Assembly: GCF_029016485.1 (NCBI RefSeq)
Contig: NZ_CP092106.1
Location: 2,294,001 to 2,358,000, forward strand
Origin: Vibrio sp. JC009
GTDB taxonomy: Bacteria; Pseudomonadota; Gammaproteobacteria; Enterobacterales; Vibrionaceae
Direction: 5' to 3'
DNA: 64,000 nt
Positions 47,563-56,164 of this stretch are shown in pieces. Each line of letters starts with the position of its first letter. The stretch's first letter is position 1. The translations under genes were made by a program, and so were the position numbers. Below the pieces are notes generated by a model, which saw nothing but the letters and a program-made list of their open reading frames with translations, was not told the DNA's origin and made no database searches.

Positions 47563-48331
47563 TTACAGCCAGCCTCTCAAGATAAATTAGTAATTGCTTG
47601 TAAGCAAAAACACCTCTGCTGCCTTCAGCAAAATGAGAAGCAGGCAAATGCTTAAGACTCGCATCGCGGAATTTAGTATCGATTGGTATGGCCGATGCCC
47701 ACACCTCATCAGGGTAATCCCGCTTTAGCTGCGTTAATGTCTGCAGCGATGCCTTGGTACGCTTATCGTACATAGTCGGCACTATCGTGGTCTTAAACTC
47801 ACGGTTTCGTGATTTCTGCATGATAGCCAGTGTGCGTACCATGCGCTCAAGCCCTTTCATCGCCAGAAACTCTGTCTGAACCGGAATAAGTATGCGATCA
47901 CTCGCCGCCAGTGCATTCACCATCATCACACCAAGAATCGGCGGACAATCTATTAACACATAGTCATAATCTGCCTGAAGCGCAAGTAGCGCCTTCTTAA
48001 GAATGAGGCCCATACCACTTCTGTTCCCCATAACCCGGTCAAGAGTGGCCAGCGACATATGCGCAGGGATCAGGTCGATATTCTCGATCTCTGTTTTCAG
48101 GATAAGCGGTGAAACACGCTCTTTACTCAGCTCCGGCAGTTGGAAAAGGTCAAATAAACTGTTCGCCAGAGCATCAGAATCAAATCCCAGATAAGTGGTG
48201 AGTGACGCGTGAGGGTCGGTATCAACCAGCAGTACTCTGTTGCCTTTTTTGCTCAACAATCCGGCAAGGGTAACGGTTGAAGTCGTTTTTCCTACGCCAC
48301 CTTTCTGGTTTGCAACGCTCCAGACAATCAT
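47555..48331 (-). CDS. parC: ParA-like ATPase ParC, polar localisation of chemotaxis arrays
   Basis: This is a 258-residue ParA/MinD-type ATPase with deviant Walker A ANQKGGVGKTTSTVTLAGLL, Walker A' VLLVDTDPHASLT and Walker B DYVLIDCPPILGVM. In Vibrio, ParC recruits chemotaxis arrays to the old pole together with ParP; this gene precedes parP and follows cheB, the matching context. It is not the topoisomerase of the same name. A chromosomal ParA would sit beside parB, which is absent here. Confidence 0.88.
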   Translation of the reverse strand: MIVWSVANQKGGVGKTTSTVTLAGLLSKKGNRVLLVDTDPHASLTTYLGFDSDALANSLFDLFQLPELSKERVSPLILKTEIENIDLIPAHMSLATLDRVMGNRSGMGLILKKALLALQADYDYVLIDCPPILGVMMVNALAASDRILIPVQTEFLAMKGLERMVRTLAIMQKSRNREFKTTIVPTMYDKRTKASLQTLTQLKRDYPDEVWASAIPIDTKFRDASLKHLPASHFAEGSRGVFAYKQLLIYLERLAVNG

Positions 48332-48340
48332 TAAGGACTC

Positions 48341-49483
48341 CTACGCCAAGCCAATTTCTACGAGCATGCGCTCAGAAATACGTTCCAGAGGAAGGTCTTC
48401 CGATGAAATCCCCGCCTTCGCTACTGCCTGTGGCATACCATAAACCACACAGCTCTCTTCATCCTGAGCCCAGATAGTTGAACCGGCAGACTTAAGCATT
48501 CTGGCACCTTCACGCCCGTCAGCTCCCATACCGGTCAAAATCATGGAAAGTACTTTATCACCATAAATTTTTGCAGCTGATCCAAAGGTCACATCAACAC
48601 ATGGCTTGTAATTCATTCGCTCACCACCATCCAAAACCTTAAGACGGGCACTGCCAGGACGCCCTTCGATCATCATCTGCATGCCGCCGGGTGCAAGATA
48701 AGCAACACCAGGGCGCAGCGCATCACCATCTTCAGCTTCTTTTACCTGAATTTTACACAAGGAATTCAGACGGCTGGCAAATGCAGCAGTAAAGGTCGCC
48801 GGCATATGCTGAACCAAAACGATAGGGTGCGGATAATTTGACGGTAGTTTGGTCAATATTTTTTGCAGTGCCACCGGGCCACCCGTTGAGGTACCGATAG
48901 CGGTTAACTGATACTTTTTACCCGTTGCCCGAAATCTTGCAGGCGGCGTTTGCGCAGACTCACTACGCGCCGAAGCTGAAGATGTCCCGACAGGAGTGCG
49001 ACGCAGTTGCGTTGTGCTCTTTGAAGCTGTTGCAGTTCTGACTGGTGAGGCTGAAGGCGTGGCAACACGCCTTCTCATAAAGGCTCTTTTACGGGCAATT
49101 TCAGCCACTCTCTGCTGAAGTAGCTGAGTGGCTTCATCACGGTTTCTTGCAATGTCTTCGAACTTCTTAGGCAAGAAGTCCAGGGCTCCGGCATCAAGAG
49201 CGTCCAGTGTTGCGCGAGCACCATCGTGAGTCAGTGAAGAAAACATCAAAATTGGCGTCGGCTGTACCTTCATTATTTCACGTACCGCCGTGATACCGTC
49301 CATAACCGGCATCTCGATATCCATAGTGATCACGTCAGGTTTTAACTCTGTGACCTTTTGAATTGCTTCTTTACCATTGGTTGCAACATCGATAACTTCA
49401 AGACGAGCATCACCATTGATTATTTCGCTAACCCTGCGTCGGAAAAAACTCGAATCATCAACAACCAGTACTCTTACTGCCAT
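48341..49483 (-). CDS. cheB: Chemotaxis methylesterase CheB
   Basis: This is a 380-residue response regulator and methylesterase. The receiver domain has VLVVDDSS and the phospho-acceptor Asp55 in [15 protein letters not shown] linker rich in T, S, A and R (about 135-175) is followed by the esterase with the catalytic Ser ([14 protein letters not shown]), His ([17 protein letters not shown]) and Asp ([16 protein letters not shown]). It removes receptor methyl groups and adapts the response. It follows cheA with 15 bases between. Confidence 0.96.
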   Translation of the reverse strand: MAVRVLVVDDSSFFRRRVSEIINGDARLEVIDVATNGKEAIQKVTELKPDVITMDIEMPVMDGITAVREIMKVQPTPILMFSSLTHDGARATLDALDAGALDFLPKKFEDIARNRDEATQLLQQRVAEIARKRAFMRRRVATPSASPVRTATASKSTTQLRRTPVGTSSASARSESAQTPPARFRATGKKYQLTAIGTSTGGPVALQKILTKLPSNYPHPIVLVQHMPATFTAAFASRLNSLCKIQVKEAEDGDALRPGVAYLAPGGMQMMIEGRPGSARLKVLDGGERMNYKPCVDVTFGSAAKIYGDKVLSMILTGMGADGREGARMLKSAGSTIWAQDEESCVVYGMPQAVAKAGISSEDLPLERISERMLVEIGLA

Positions 49484-49498
49484 ATTTCCCTTCTTTTG

Positions 49499-51769
49499 CT
49501 ACATACGTGAGCGTGTAGCGTATTCTTTTAATAGATTTGGCACATCCAGAATCAGTGCAATATGACCGTCACTGGTGATAGTCGCACCTGCCATACCTGG
49601 CGTACCCTGCAGTAACTCATCCAGAGGTTTGATTACTACTTCTTCCTGACCGATAAGAGTATCAACAACAAAGCCGACCCGCTGGCTTCCGATCTGCACG
49701 ATAACCACATGGCCGTGACCTTTACGCTGGTCAACCATACCCGCTTTAGGTACAAGCCAGTTCTGCAGATAGAACAGAGGAATAGACTTCTCGCGGACAA
49801 TGATTGTCAGCTGACCATCGACAACGTTGGTCTTTGTCAGGTCCAGATTAAATATTTCGTTTACGCTTGCCAGTGGCAGAGCAAATGGCTGCTCACAAAC
49901 GCCAACCATCAGTGTTGGCAGGATAGCCAGAGTCAGAGGTACCTTGATGGTGATCTTTGTACCTTTGCCCATCTGAGAATCAACATCCACAGAACCATTT
50001 AGCGTATTGATGGCGGTCTTAACCACATCCATACCAACACCACGGCCTGATACATCGGTGATCTGCTCTTTACTTGAGAAGCCAGGAGCAAAGATAAGGT
50101 TGAAACACTCTTTGTCCGTTAGTCTTGATGCGGCTTCTGTATCCATCAGCCCGCGCTTAACAGCAATGCCACGCAGTTTATCCGGGTCCATACCGCCACC
50201 GTCATCAACGATAGCCAGTTCAATATGGTCACCTTCCTGCGACGCAGAAAGAATCACTTTACCGGTACGAGCCTTACCTGCTGCTACCCTGTCTTCCGGC
50301 ATTTCAATACCGTGGTCTACAGAGTTACGCACCAGGTGAATCAGTGGATCGGCCAGAGCTTCAACCAGGTTTTTATCCAGGTCGGTCTCTTCACCGCGCA
50401 TCTCAAGCACGATATCTTTCTTAAGGCTTCTTGCAAGGTCACGAACCACGCGTGGGAAACGGCCAAATACTTTCTTGATTGGCTGCATCCGGGTTTTCAT
50501 TACCGCGCCCTGAAGGTCGGCGGTAACAATATCCAGGTTCGCAACCGCTTTGGACATCTCTTCGTCGTTACGGTTAAGGCCAAGGCTGACCAGTCTGTTA
50601 CGGACCAGAACCAGTTCACCCACCATGTTCATAATGGTATCAAGTGTTGAGGTATCCACACGAACCGTTGCTTCAGCCTGAGGCTTAGGAGCAGAGGCTT
50701 GCTGCTGTTTTGGCGCTGCGGCAGGTGCCGGCGCATCTTGCTTAGGCTGCGCTTTTGCCGCAGGCTTAGGAGCCGCAGCTTTAGGCGCTGCCGGAGCAGG
50801 TTTTGGTTCTTCTTTCTTCGGTGCGGCAGGTTGTGCATTAGAAACAGCAGGTTTTGTCGCCGCTTCAAGCTCTTCAATAGAAGGCCCTTTACCTACACCG
50901 TGAAGCTGATCCAGCAGTTTTTCAAATTCATCGTCTGTCATCAGGTCTTCATCGCCTGATGCAGCGCCCGCAGGTGCTTTCTTCGCAGGAGTTACCGCTG
51001 CAGCAGGAGCTTCAGTGCCAGCCTGACCAGGAGCCCCGCCTTTACCGTGCAGTTCATCCAGCAGTTTTTCGAATTCATCGTCGGTAATGTCACCGCTATC
51101 TGCGGCAGGTGCCGGAGCGGGTTTTGCTTCAGCAGGCGCAGATGCAACTGGTGCAGCCGCCTGACTTGCGCCCGGAGCTGCGCCCGGAGCTGCGCCTTTA
51201 CCATGCAGCTCGTCCAGCAGTTTTTCAAACTCGTCCTGAGTAATATCGTCTATTGAATTAGCCTGGATAGAACCACTTGAGGCAGTTGGCGCAGCTTCTA
51301 CAACCGGTTCTGGCTCTGGAGCCGGAGCTGGTTCTTCTGCCACTTCAGCAACAGGAGCTGCCTGCTTCTCATCCTCGCTTTCTGGTCTGCTCAGACGATG
51401 CAGCTCGTCCAGCAATGCCTGATCAGCAGGAATCAAAGGCGCACGCTCTTGTACCGCTGCAAACATCACGTTAACAGCATCAAGTGCCTGTAAAATAGTA
51501 TCCATGAGTTCAGCCGTAACAGTACGCTGACCGTTACGAAGAATGTCGAATACGTTTTCAGCACCGTGACAGGCATCAACCAATTCTGTTAAAGAAAGGA
51601 AACCGGCCCCACCCTTTACAGTATGGAAACCGCGAAAAATTGCATTTAACAGATCGGTATCTTCAGGATTATTTTCCAGCTCAATAAGCTGCTCTGACAG
51701 AAGCTCAAGTATTTCACCGGCTTCAACCAAAAAATCCTGAAGAATATCCTCGTCTAATTCATAGCTCAT
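49499..51769 (-). CDS. cheA: Chemotaxis histidine kinase CheA
   Basis: This is a 756-residue kinase. The P1 phosphotransfer domain carries His49 in FRGFHTVKGGAGFL. The long P/A-rich region contains three near-identical repeats with core DEFEKLLDELHGKG (about 175, 225 and 275), which are unusual and probably bind partners. P3/P4 have VRVDTSTLDTIMNMVGELVLVRNRL, N-box HLVRNSVDHGIE, and the G1/G2 boxes VDDGGGMD and GRGVGMDVV. P5, the CheW-like domain, follows to the end. It phosphorylates CheY and CheB. Confidence 0.97.
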   Translation of the reverse strand: MSYELDEDILQDFLVEAGEILELLSEQLIELENNPEDTDLLNAIFRGFHTVKGGAGFLSLTELVDACHGAENVFDILRNGQRTVTAELMDTILQALDAVNVMFAAVQERAPLIPADQALLDELHRLSRPESEDEKQAAPVAEVAEEPAPAPEPEPVVEAAPTASSGSIQANSIDDITQDEFEKLLDELHGKGAAPGAAPGASQAAAPVASAPAEAKPAPAPAADSGDITDDEFEKLLDELHGKGGAPGQAGTEAPAAAVTPAKKAPAGAASGDEDLMTDDEFEKLLDQLHGVGKGPSIEELEAATKPAVSNAQPAAPKKEEPKPAPAAPKAAAPKPAAKAQPKQDAPAPAAAPKQQQASAPKPQAEATVRVDTSTLDTIMNMVGELVLVRNRLVSLGLNRNDEEMSKAVANLDIVTADLQGAVMKTRMQPIKKVFGRFPRVVRDLARSLKKDIVLEMRGEETDLDKNLVEALADPLIHLVRNSVDHGIEMPEDRVAAGKARTGKVILSASQEGDHIELAIVDDGGGMDPDKLRGIAVKRGLMDTEAASRLTDKECFNLIFAPGFSSKEQITDVSGRGVGMDVVKTAINTLNGSVDVDSQMGKGTKITIKVPLTLAILPTLMVGVCEQPFALPLASVNEIFNLDLTKTNVVDGQLTIIVREKSIPLFYLQNWLVPKAGMVDQRKGHGHVVIVQIGSQRVGFVVDTLIGQEEVVIKPLDELLQGTPGMAGATITSDGHIALILDVPNLLKEYATRSRM

Positions 51770-51778
51770 AAATTACCT

Positions 51779-52498
51779 CTAGAATCCAAGGCTAGACAAC
51801 AAATCATCGACATCATCCTGGGAAGCCACTGCATCCTCTCTTTCGTGAGGATTAAGAATTGGCCCTTCCGGCTCGCTCGATGGTTTCTTCTCATCTTCGG
51901 CATTTATATCTGTTTGTTCGACACCGAAGGTTGTCAAAATCTCGACAAGTCGATCTTCCACTTCATGAACAAGTGTGATGACTTTAGTAATAATCTGCCC
52001 GGTCAGGTCCTGAAAATCTTGCGCCATCAGGATCTCGGTGAGCTGACTGCGTAACTCTGTGCTATCGCCCTCTACCTGAGCTAATAATCCATCAATTTTG
52101 TGACAAAGCGCTTTAAACTCTGACAGCTCAATTTTTCCGGACATTAACTGGTTCCAGGTAGGTCTTACCTGTAAGAGGCTCTCATGCAACTGATCGGCGA
52201 TCGGAAGCGAAGACTCAACAGCATCCATTGTTTTGTTTGCTGCCTGCTCTGTCTTTGCTATCACATATTCAAGACGATCTCTCGCATCGGGAATTTCTTC
52301 TGTGGCGATCTCGTTCATCCGCGGGTCAAACTTAAACTCAGCAAGTGAGTTGTGCAGATCACGAGTAAGCGCGCCCACCTCTTTCAACATCGGGTTATTT
52401 GATGTTTGATATAAGGTAACGATCATGCGATCAGCTTCTTCCTGCTGATTATTTTCCAGCAGTTCAACCAATTGCTTTGCTTGCTCTAATGAAATCAT
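51779..52498 (-). CDS. cheZ: CheY-phosphate phosphatase CheZ
   Basis: This is a 239-residue phosphatase with a long helical hairpin. The conserved QDFQDLTGQIITKVI contains the catalytic Gln and Asp. The C-terminal tail VASQDDVDDLLSSLGF is the CheY-binding peptide. It ends the chemotactic signal. It lies 9 bases upstream of cheA and 44 bases after cheY. Confidence 0.95.
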   Translation of the reverse strand: MISLEQAKQLVELLENNQQEEADRMIVTLYQTSNNPMLKEVGALTRDLHNSLAEFKFDPRMNEIATEEIPDARDRLEYVIAKTEQAANKTMDAVESSLPIADQLHESLLQVRPTWNQLMSGKIELSEFKALCHKIDGLLAQVEGDSTELRSQLTEILMAQDFQDLTGQIITKVITLVHEVEDRLVEILTTFGVEQTDINAEDEKKPSSEPEGPILNPHEREDAVASQDDVDDLLSSLGF

Positions 52499-52542
52499 CT
52501 GAATAAGCCCTTATTACGCGTAATAATCTTTGTGTGTTTTGC

Positions 52543-52935
52543 TTATAAACGTTCAAAGATCTTATCAAGCTTCTCTTTCAGCGTTGCAGCAGTAAAAGGT
52601 TTAACGATATAACCGTTAACACCAGCCTGCGCTGCTTCAATGATCTGCTCACGCTTAGCTTCCGCAGTGATCATTAGCACCGGCAGATGTTTTAGCTCTT
52701 CATCTGCGCGAATGTTCTTCAGCAGATCGATACCCTGCATGCCTGGCATGTTCCAATCCGTCACTACAAAGTCGAACTCACCCTTCTTCAGCATTGGCAG
52801 AGCGGTTAAACCATCATCCGCCTCCTGAGTATTGTTAAAACCCAGGTCACGTAGTAAGTTTTTCACAATTCTGCGCATTGTTGAGAAATCATCCACAATG
52901 AGGATCTTCATATTTTTATTCAAAATTGCCTCCAC
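52543..52935 (-). CDS. cheY: Chemotaxis response regulator CheY
   Basis: This is a 130-residue single receiver domain. The acidic pocket is VDDFSTMRR, the phospho-acceptor Asp60 is in [12 protein letters not shown], the Thr is in VLMITAEA, and the Lys in [12 protein letters not shown]. It binds the flagellar motor when phosphorylated. The start has a short extension of eight residues before MKILIVDD; the internal ATG is an alternative start. Confidence 0.97.
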   Translation of the reverse strand: MEAILNKNMKILIVDDFSTMRRIVKNLLRDLGFNNTQEADDGLTALPMLKKGEFDFVVTDWNMPGMQGIDLLKNIRADEELKHLPVLMITAEAKREQIIEAAQAGVNGYIVKPFTAATLKEKLDKIFERL

Positions 52936-52955
52936 TGAGGTTCAAGTCAGTGTTA

Positions 52956-53693
52956 TTAATCGAGTTGTGTCCACGCACTAAGTTTAGTACGTAGTCGCTG
53001 CATAGACTGGCTAAGTATCTGACTGACACGAGATTCGCTCACTCCCAACACTTCACCTATTTCTTTTAAATTTAGCTCTTCATCATAATACAGTGAAAGA
53101 ACTAATGCTTCTCTTTCAGGAAGACTTTTGATCGAATCGACTAAAGCCTGACGAAAATTTTCATCTGCTACACCCTGGAAAGGCGTATTTTCATCTAAAT
53201 CGTCTTCGTTAGTGATAACATCCTCAGAAACTCCGAGGTCTTCTATACCGACCAATCGTGAACAATTTATGTCAGACAGTGCAGTATGATACTGTTCAAT
53301 CGTCAAATTGAGGTGTTTGGCCACTTCTGCATCCGTAGGATCTCTTTTCAGAGTAGCTTCTAATTCATTAATTGCCTGACTAATTGTGCGGTTATTCTTA
53401 TGAACCGACCTTGGAACCCAGTCTCCTTTGCGAACTTCATCAAGCATCGCTCCGCGAATCCGGATCCCCGCGTAGGTCTCAAAGCTGGCACCTTTCGTAC
53501 CGTCGTAATTTTGCTGCGCTTCAATCAGGCCAATCATTCCCGCCTGAATTAAGTCTTCCACAAGCACACTCGGAGGCAAACGCCCCAAGAGATGATGTGC
53601 GATTCTTTTAACCAGATCCGTGTGCTGCTCTAAAAAGGATTTCTGGTTAGTAACATTCGCTCTGTGGTCATAAGTCAGCGCCTTATTCACCAA
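52956..53693 (-). CDS. fliA: Flagellar sigma factor FliA (sigma-28)
   Basis: This is a 245-residue sigma-28 that transcribes late flagellar and chemotaxis genes. Region 2 shows RIAHHLLGRLPPSVLVEDLIQAGMIGLIEAQQNYD and FETYAGIRIRGAMLDEVRKGDWVPRSV; region 3 and region 4 (ALVLSLYYDEELNLKEIGEVLGVSESRVSQILSQSMQRLR) are complete. It overlaps flhG by 11 bases, coupling it to the number regulator of the flagellum. Confidence 0.97.
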   Translation of the reverse strand: MVNKALTYDHRANVTNQKSFLEQHTDLVKRIAHHLLGRLPPSVLVEDLIQAGMIGLIEAQQNYDGTKGASFETYAGIRIRGAMLDEVRKGDWVPRSVHKNNRTISQAINELEATLKRDPTDAEVAKHLNLTIEQYHTALSDINCSRLVGIEDLGVSEDVITNEDDLDENTPFQGVADENFRQALVDSIKSLPEREALVLSLYYDEELNLKEIGEVLGVSESRVSQILSQSMQRLRTKLSAWTQLD

Positions 53694-54570
53694 AAGGCTC
53701 TCCTATTGGTTCTTTTCTTGCTAGTAATCTTTCCACAAAAAACTCCAGATGACCACTAGGAGTTTTAGGAATTGGCCAAGTTAATGCTTTATTTGCCAAA
53801 GAGCTCAATGCAAGAGCTGCCGGAGACCGGGGAAAAGCATCAACCACAATTTTCTGTTTCTTCACTGCCTGACGAACTTTATCGTCTAATGGTATACATG
53901 CTACAAGCTCAAGGCTGACATTCAAGAAGCGCTCTGTGACCAAGGTCAACTTTGCAAATAATTCTCTGCCTTCGCGGTAGCTTCTGACCATATTAGCAAC
54001 AATTTTAAACCTCTGGACCTGATGTTCTTTACTTAAAAGCTTAATCAGAGCGTAGGCATCGGTAATTGACGTCGGCTCATCACAGACAACCACCAGTACA
54101 TCCTGAGCAGCTCGTGAGAAGCTCACCACCATGTCAGAGATACCAGCTGCCGTATCAATCAGCAGTACGTCTATCTCTTCTTCCAGTGACCCAAATGCAC
54201 GAATCAGCCCTGCATGCTGAGCATGCGACAGTTCGGTCATACTTTGTGTACCGGAAGTTGCCGGGATAATTTTTATACCATGCGGGCCTTCAACAATGGC
54301 GTCTTTCAGTTCACACTCACCTGCTAAAACATGCCCCAGGTTACGCTTCGGACGAATCCCCAGCATAACGTCGACATTTGCAAGGCCAAGGTCAGCATCC
54401 AGAACCATTACCTTCTTACCCTGCCGGGCCATGGAAATGGCCAGACTAAGGGTGACGTTGGTTTTACCCACTCCCCCTTTACCACCGGTAACAGAGATAA
54501 CCTTAGTAAGTGTAGGCTGTGTTAAGCGGCGTAGGCCACTTGCTTGATCATGTATCATATTATTCGTCAT
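53683..54570 (-). CDS. flhG: Flagellar number regulator FlhG (FleN/MinD-like ATPase)
   Basis: This is a 295-residue MinD-family ATPase that limits the polar flagellum to one. The deviant Walker A is VTGGKGGVGKTNVTLSLA (about 30), with the VLDADLGLANVDVMLGI and VLLIDTAAGISDMVVSF motifs. The N-terminal MIHDQASGLRRLTQ is the FleQ/DQAxxLR activation motif of FlhG. The frame has a GTG five codons upstream, directly after the flhF stop; the ATG of MTNNMIHDQ was preferred on family comparison. It overlaps fliA. Confidence 0.95.
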   Translation of the reverse strand: MTNNMIHDQASGLRRLTQPTLTKVISVTGGKGGVGKTNVTLSLAISMARQGKKVMVLDADLGLANVDVMLGIRPKRNLGHVLAGECELKDAIVEGPHGIKIIPATSGTQSMTELSHAQHAGLIRAFGSLEEEIDVLLIDTAAGISDMVVSFSRAAQDVLVVVCDEPTSITDAYALIKLLSKEHQVQRFKIVANMVRSYREGRELFAKLTLVTERFLNVSLELVACIPLDDKVRQAVKKQKIVVDAFPRSPAALALSSLANKALTWPIPKTPSGHLEFFVERLLARKEPIGEPFGE

Positions 54571-54585
54571 AAAATCATCCACCAC

Positions 54586-56094
54586 CTAGAACCTTTCAGC
54601 TTCACTATTCCAGTAATGGGGCTCGTTCTCTGTCGACTTTTCTAAAAGTTCGTTAGCTTTCGCGACCATATACTTAGGTTGAGCAATAACAATATCTTCA
54701 GGTACCCGCTGACCATTGGCAATGTACGCCACCGGAAGTGCATTCTGTATCGCCACACTGATAAATTCACCCAGACTCAGGGATTCATCAATTTTAGTCA
54801 GAATGCATCCGGAAAGAGGAATACGTTTAAAATGATCTATGGTTTCCTGAAGAACTTTACGCTGTGCCGTTGCCGGGAGCACCAGATAACTGCTGATGGC
54901 TTCTCCGCTATCCTGCATTAGCGTATCTAACTGTTCAGACAGCCTTACATCTCTCTGTCCCATACCTGCCGTGTCAACCAGAACCAGGCGGCGGTTTCTT
55001 AATTGATATATTACTTCGGCTAACTCCCCGGAATCTTTAGCAACTCTTACCGGACAGCCCATAATCCGGCCATAAATAGCCAGCTGTTCGTGTGCGCCGA
55101 TCCGGAAGGTATCGGTAGTGACCAGAGCCACATTGTCCGCGCCATATTCCATAGCAGCCCTTGCTGCCAGCTTGGCGATTGTGGTCGTCTTTCCAACCCC
55201 TGTCGGGCCAAGCAGGGCGACAATACCGCCTTTTTTCAGAATATCTTTTTTTGTGACAGTGATCTGATCTGAGATAAGACCAAGCAGCGCTTTCCACGCC
55301 TGGGCCGGTTTTGTGTCTTCCGGAATGTAGCAGGCCAGCTGATCAGCCAGTTCCTGAGAAAGCCCCATTCTTTCAAGACGCTTGATCAACATTGCACGCA
55401 GAGGCTCTCTTCTCTCCACCTCCTGCCACATCAGGCCAGATACCTGATGTTCCAGCAACCTGCGGATGGACATCATCTCTTCGCGCATTGACTCCAGCTC
55501 CTGAGTGGAGTCGGTATCAGCCATTGTGTCTGCACGCTTTCTGTCATAGCGGGTTGGGTCCAGTTTAGGCGTCGGCCTTGGTGCGCTTCTGTCTTCCGCG
55601 ATCAATCTCGCCAGGCCAGAATGTTCAGCAAGGGTTGTAGAGAGGCCACCGCCGTTTGCAGAGCCACCCGCTCTTGGGTTTTCTCTCGCATCCGCCTGAC
55701 GTTTCAGCAGAGAAGCCAGCGAGTCTGCTTCGGTGTCACTTCTGGACTCCGGCTCTTCCTGACTGTACTGCTTTAGCATATTGGCAAACCGCTTGGTCAT
55801 AGAACCGCTGGCATTGCCAGAGCCCTGCAGGCTGACTCTGTCGTCTTTCAGTTCTCTTTCCTGACTTGCGATGCGACTGTTTACCTGAGACTGAGCAAAC
55901 TCATTGGAGTAGCGGGACTGAGCTCGCGGGGAAGGTGCTGGTGCCGGAGCTGCATCTCCGTCCACTGCTGCGACAATTTCTACGCCACCTGTCACTTTTT
56001 TGTTGGACATAATAACGGCATCTGCTCCAAGTTCTTCTTTAACCTGAAGCAGTGCAGTTCTCATGTCCTTTGCAAAAAATCTTTTTATTTTCAA
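54586..56094 (-). CDS. flhF: Flagellar SRP-like GTPase FlhF
   Basis: This is a 502-residue GTPase that sets flagellar placement at the pole. N-terminal MKIKRFFAKDMRTALLQVKEELGADAVIMSNKKV is the family B domain; a variable linker of about 170 residues follows, then an N helical domain. The G domain has the GPTGVGKTTTIAKLAARAA loop, the VALVTTDTFRIGAHEQL motif, VLVDTAGMGQRD and GCILTKIDESLSLGEF (TKxD). Its stop codon lies directly before the longest flhG frame. Confidence 0.96.
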   Translation of the reverse strand: MKIKRFFAKDMRTALLQVKEELGADAVIMSNKKVTGGVEIVAAVDGDAAPAPAPSPRAQSRYSNEFAQSQVNSRIASQERELKDDRVSLQGSGNASGSMTKRFANMLKQYSQEEPESRSDTEADSLASLLKRQADARENPRAGGSANGGGLSTTLAEHSGLARLIAEDRSAPRPTPKLDPTRYDRKRADTMADTDSTQELESMREEMMSIRRLLEHQVSGLMWQEVERREPLRAMLIKRLERMGLSQELADQLACYIPEDTKPAQAWKALLGLISDQITVTKKDILKKGGIVALLGPTGVGKTTTIAKLAARAAMEYGADNVALVTTDTFRIGAHEQLAIYGRIMGCPVRVAKDSGELAEVIYQLRNRRLVLVDTAGMGQRDVRLSEQLDTLMQDSGEAISSYLVLPATAQRKVLQETIDHFKRIPLSGCILTKIDESLSLGEFISVAIQNALPVAYIANGQRVPEDIVIAQPKYMVAKANELLEKSTENEPHYWNSEAERF

Positions 56095-56164
56095 GATAAT
56101 GGCCCATTCATTATAAATAACCCAGCTGGTTGGTTATCTATTCAGGCTTGTTATGGCATCACTC

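Noticed and set aside
47555..48331. Chromosome-partition ParA or a topoisomerase IV ParC subunit
   Set aside because: The protein is a MinD/ParA-type ATPase, has no parB beside it, and lies between cheB and the ParP-like gene, so the chemotaxis ParC is the better reading.
50629..51256. Long antisense and shifted frames inside cheA with K/L/R- or C/R/F-rich translations
   Set aside because: They are shadows of the repeated alanine- and proline-rich linker codons of CheA.
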